Shown: piece after piece, positions 61,348-64,000 of the stretch
How the letters are laid out: the number at the start of each line of letters is the position of its first letter
How positions within the stretch are numbered: position 1 is the stretch's first letter
NCBI GenBank assembly: GCA_036245525.1
Contig: BTPG01000005.1
Location: forward strand, 214,004,179-214,068,178
Source: Semisulcospira habei
Taxonomy: Eukaryota > Mollusca > Gastropoda > Semisulcospiridae
DNA: 64,000 bases
Reading direction: 5' to 3'
Notes under the pieces: model-generated
Told to the model about the DNA's origin: nothing
Databases searched by the model: none
The model's input: the letters and a program-made list of their open reading frames with translations, nothing else
Translations under genes and position numbers: made by a program

Positions 61348-62572
61348 TCCTGTTAGGCCTATTACCAATGCAGTTCTCTCTGACTCATGAGTGTCAGGGG
61401 TTGACTGTACTGGTTGTATGAGTGCCGGTGTTGGGGTCAGTGCCGGTGTTGGGGCCGGGGCCGGGGGTGTTACCGTCTGTAATGGTTTTAATGACTGTAC
61501 ATGTGTGGTTGTGGCCCCCAAGTTTACAGATTGATTGAGTCCTAATTTTTGATCACGACCTGCAACAATGATTTCATTATTATAATTTGTTATTGTCCCC
61601 ATTTGGAGTTGAAGGTCAGATGGTAACATGTATAACCCAGTGCCAACTTCAAAGTCAACTTTGGATCTGGCATATCTGAGTACGTCTTGGTAGCGTTGTA
61701 TGCTAGATGGGAGATCGACTGTTGAATTAATTGAATCTTCAAGATTAGCAAGAAACTGTTTTTGTGCTTCAAATTTACCACTTCCATTCAAAATGTTTGA
61801 TTTTGTTAGTGATTGTGCTCCTAGTAAACACCAGACATATGTTCTGATAGACTCATTGACGCGCTCAACTCCTGCTTGAGTAAACCCGTCAGATTTATCT
61901 AAAATAAATGTGGTCCAGGCGTTAGACTGTTTCTGCTCTATTGATCCTAACCAGACTTGTGATTTTGATGAAAATGAAGTGTAACCGGGGTAGTAATCTT
62001 GAGGGTATTGTCTGTGACTCATAGCGTAATATAATGTACCCATACCATTGTGATCATCAAGTTTTTTGTGTAAAGTCATACTTGGGGCTGATGTTAAACT
62101 CATTACAAATCCGTTCAAACGCTTTCATATCCATAGGGTTGTTAAACCTGTTGAAACTAGATTCAGTTGGTAATGGTGTATGCAGTTCTAACAGTATACG
62201 TCTAAGCTGGTAATAAGTGTGGAAACGATACACAGACCTAATCAGTTTGTTTGAGTGATTTAAATGGTCTGTAAATGAAACACCACAGCCTGTAGTTGAA
62301 CACAGTATGGCAAAGTTGAGTTGGTTTTGAAACGTCTGTAGTGGACTTGAAGACCACTTTCTTGCAGTTGAGTCATCTGTTATTGGAGGGTTTAGGTAAT
62401 GGTCAAATGGGTTTGGTACTTTGACCTGGAATAAATCTTGTTCAGACACAGCTATGTCAAGCTGATTTAGTTGAATTATTTTCTGTTCATAAGTAGGTGC
62501 AACATTATATTTGGCATCTATATTAAATTGAAATGCGTTTGTTGTGGTAATGGTTGGTGATTTAAATTCCAT
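61315..62572 (-). pseudogene. Polinton tail-anchored protein, P2 copy, 1-nt frameshift
   Basis: One extra T in a T run near 62067 breaks the frame after DFTQK. Otherwise it matches 26231-27478, including the C-terminal hydrophobic helix (ALVIGLTGLGVILLYLFH). The Pro-rich linker is longer and more repetitive. Confidence 0.8.
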
Positions 62573-62598
62573 CCTTCTTTTTATATGAGATAATAAAA

Positions 62599-63057
62599 AT
62601 GTTTATTACCTTAACAAATCTTGACACAAGCAAACCAGTGTGGTTAACTAATGGGATTGATAATCGTGATGGTTGCAAGGCTGTAGCTATCCATGAAATG
62701 TTTTATACAGTAAAGTGGTTTAATGTAACAGATGACGGTGAATATTCTGTGCATGGAATGATAGGTAGTACATGGTGGGGCGCTAATCACTTACAGCCTG
62801 GGTATTATGACTTTTGTACTATAGCTGAATTTTTACAAAATATGTATAAAATTAAAGCAACTTTAAATCCGGCTAACTTGTTTGTTACATTGGAATTTCC
62901 ACAAAATAGTGCGCTTATATTAACAGACAAACTTTTAATACTACTTGGTTTTTTATCCGAATTTGATCTTACTATTGTAGATGATAGTAGTGATGATGAT
63001 TGGACTTATGAAGCAGGATTAAAATTTAAGCCCAAAAAAGAAAAAATAACTGGAAGA
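62599..63057 (+). pseudogene. Polinton jelly-roll candidate, P2 copy, cut by an element terminus
   Basis: The first 153 codons match 27503-27965, without the TAG seen in P1. Homology stops exactly after TGGAAGA at 63057, where an AGAGAAAGATAATAGG terminus begins. The open frame ends a few codons later inside that terminus. Confidence 0.8.
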
Positions 63058-63265
63058 AGAGAAAGATAATAGGAGACCCATAAGACAATGAATTCAATAG
63101 AGCCGCATCAGTCATTAATTTACGCCATTTTTAATATCAAAATTTTGACCCCAATTTTACCCCCGTTAATTCTGAATCAACCCTTTGATTTTTAAAAAGT
63201 GATGAGTATGACTGATGCGGCCTTATTGATCTGATTATCTTACGGGTCTCCTATTATCTTTCTCT
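63058..63265. repeat. P3 terminal palindrome, AGAGAAAGATAATAGGAGAC arms
   Basis: AGAGAAAGATAATAGGAGAC-CC at 63058 and its reverse complement ending at 63265; the interior (GAGCCGCATCAGTCAT / ACTGATGCGGCC) is also palindromic. Homologous to 49179-49389. Confidence 0.75.
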
Positions 63266-63550
63266 ATAACTATTGTCTCTGACAACACCTAATCATGAAC
63301 CTGATCAAGTGATGCCAAGAGAAACTTAATACTTATTAACAAGTTGCAACTAACTTTTAGGAACCTGCAGAGGTAACCTTTAAGTGTGTTGTCATAAGAA
63401 CTTATTAATTACTTACCCTAAGTTCTTACAAGTACTTACCCTAAGTTCTTACAAGTACTTACCCCAAGTTCTTACAACAACTTGACTCAAGTCCCAAGAC
63501 ACTGAGACAGTTTTATCAAGATACAAGGACAATAAAAAAACTTTTTTTTC

Positions 63551-63679
63551 TCAGTAGTACTCTGGAGGTGGTGCAGATGGGACTAAATAATCAGGCACAA
63601 GTGGTGTAAATGACGTGTCATCTCTCTGCGAAGCATATAACAAAAATATTGATTGATTACCAAATCTGATTTTTATTTG
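63551..63679 (-). CDS. -1 frame extension of the last Polinton gene in P3, ending PSAPPPEYY
   Basis: It is the counterpart of 30229-30354: 42 codons in the -1 frame from the in-register TTTAAAC (63679-63685, minus strand) to TGA at 63551-63553, with no stop and no ATG. The start (QIKIRFGN), middle (SQRD) and end (YL-PSAPPPEYY) are shared with P1. Confidence 0.65.
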   Translation of the reverse strand, partial: QIKIRFGNQSIFLLYASQRDDTSFTPLVPDYLVPSAPPPEYY

Positions 63680-64000
63680 TTTAAAAGATTGTGTAGTTTT
63701 TCTGTGGTTTCCTGTACCCCTATCCTTTTTCCCTCTGCTAAAAAACTGGCCTTCAGTTCTTCAACATTGACGGGAGATTGACTACGCATCTTATTCTGTA
63801 TTTCAGACTTCTGTTTTTTGTAATTATTTAAATCATCCTGGACTCGCTTAAATTCTTCATCATCAATAAAATTATTGTTTAATGCCTTACTGATAATAAG
63901 TTTCATACTGCTCAGCTTTGCACCAGCAAGCGTACTCAATGCTTCATGTTTCTGTAATTTTGTGTGAAACCTCTTGTTCAAGGCTTCCAAACCAAAGCAA
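63673..64000 (-). CDS. Polinton two-helix membrane protein, P3 copy, 5' end outside window
   Basis: The frame is open to the window edge and matches P1's last gene from CFGLEALNKRF to LLNK-stop. It carries no retroposon where P1 does (SKALNNNFIDDEEFKRV is continuous), confirming the empty site. It is followed by the frameshift extension at 63551-63679. Confidence 0.78.
   Translation of the reverse strand, partial: CFGLEALNKRFHTKLQKHEALSTLAGAKLSSMKLIISKALNNNFIDDEEFKRVQDDLNNYKKQKSEIQNKMRSQSPVNVEELKASFLAEGKRIGVQETTEKLHNLLNK

Larger units (their letters stand above)
49179..64000 (+). mobile_element. Polinton/Maverick copy P2, rearranged and continuing past the window
   Basis: It carries the P1 gene set, most genes nearly identical at protein level, but with the block from the MTDGQ gene to small protein 1 (51583-58129) inverted relative to P1. 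The left end is inferred from the palindrome at 49179-49389. It is interrupted at 63058 by an apparent third copy (P3). Decay in P2: frameshifts in polymerase, ATPase, integrase and tail-anchored gene, two nonsense codons in the capsid candidate, and a tRNA-type SINE between polymerase and integrase. Confidence 0.85.
63058..64000 (-). mobile_element. Probable third Polinton copy (P3), terminus and last gene, continuing past the window
   Basis: From the terminus inward: the AG...CT palindrome (63058-63265), ATAACTATTGTCTCTGACAA-CAC, a 0.27-kb terminal region whose inner part is homologous to the P1 right terminal region in reverse, the late-domain extension, and the last gene on the minus strand. 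It abuts the P2 jelly-roll gene precisely. The alternative is an inversion of P2's own right end with a breakpoint at the terminus. Confidence 0.65.

Overview
The window looks like animal nuclear DNA, most likely from a mollusc and probably a gastropod. The grounds are a GRL101-like receptor (leucine-rich repeats, LDL-receptor class A repeats, C-type lectin domain and seven-helix region in one protein), non-LTR retrotransposons of kinds common in molluscs and fish, many minisatellites, and Polinton/Maverick elements. The species is not readable from the sequence. Only one resident host gene is visible, the receptor at 1-4275, which is cut by the left edge. The rest is mobile DNA and tandem repeat.

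Layout. 1-4275: 3' part of the receptor gene. 4270-9235: minisatellites, including an array of perfect CRE palindromes (TGACGTCA), and the first of several palindromic mini-elements. 9240-13110: a decayed RTE/BovB-like LINE. 14998-31633: Polinton copy P1. 31800-47240: a repeat field with about 15 tandem arrays, a LINE fragment at 34065-36295 and a long fold-back repeat at 38556-40145. 47340-48663: a CR1/L2-like LINE fragment. 49179 to the window end: Polinton copy P2, with an apparent third copy (P3) starting at 63058 inside a P2 gene.

Polinton gene set in P1, left to right: four small proteins of which three have membrane segments (+), integrase (+), protein-primed family B DNA polymerase (-), a small unknown protein (-), packaging ATPase (-), major capsid protein candidate (-), a coiled-coil/membrane protein (+), a tail-anchored 415-residue protein (-), a jelly-roll minor capsid candidate (+), an unknown 294-residue protein (+), and a two-helix membrane protein (+). 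Genes are packed with overlaps or gaps of 24-40 bp, and most start codons sit in an AATAAAA-ATG context. I recognise no adenain/Ulp1-like protease. P1 is decayed (two 0.38-kb retroposon insertions with exact target duplications, a 4-nt deletion, two nonsense codons), but its capsid, ATPase and integrase frames are open. P2 has decayed in different genes, and its polymerase/integrase block is inverted relative to P1.

Most unusual observation. The last Polinton gene ends with a canonical -1 frameshift heptamer (TTTAAAC, in register) two codons before its stop. The -1 frame then stays open for 41 (P1) or 42 (P3) codons and ends in PSAPPPEYY, which overlaps a P(S/T)AP motif and a PPxY motif, the two classic ESCRT/NEDD4 late-domain motifs. 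The last ten codons differ between copies by four synonymous changes and one Ile/Val change. With about six predicted membrane proteins in the gene set, this suggests a membrane-associated or budding virion stage for this Polinton lineage.
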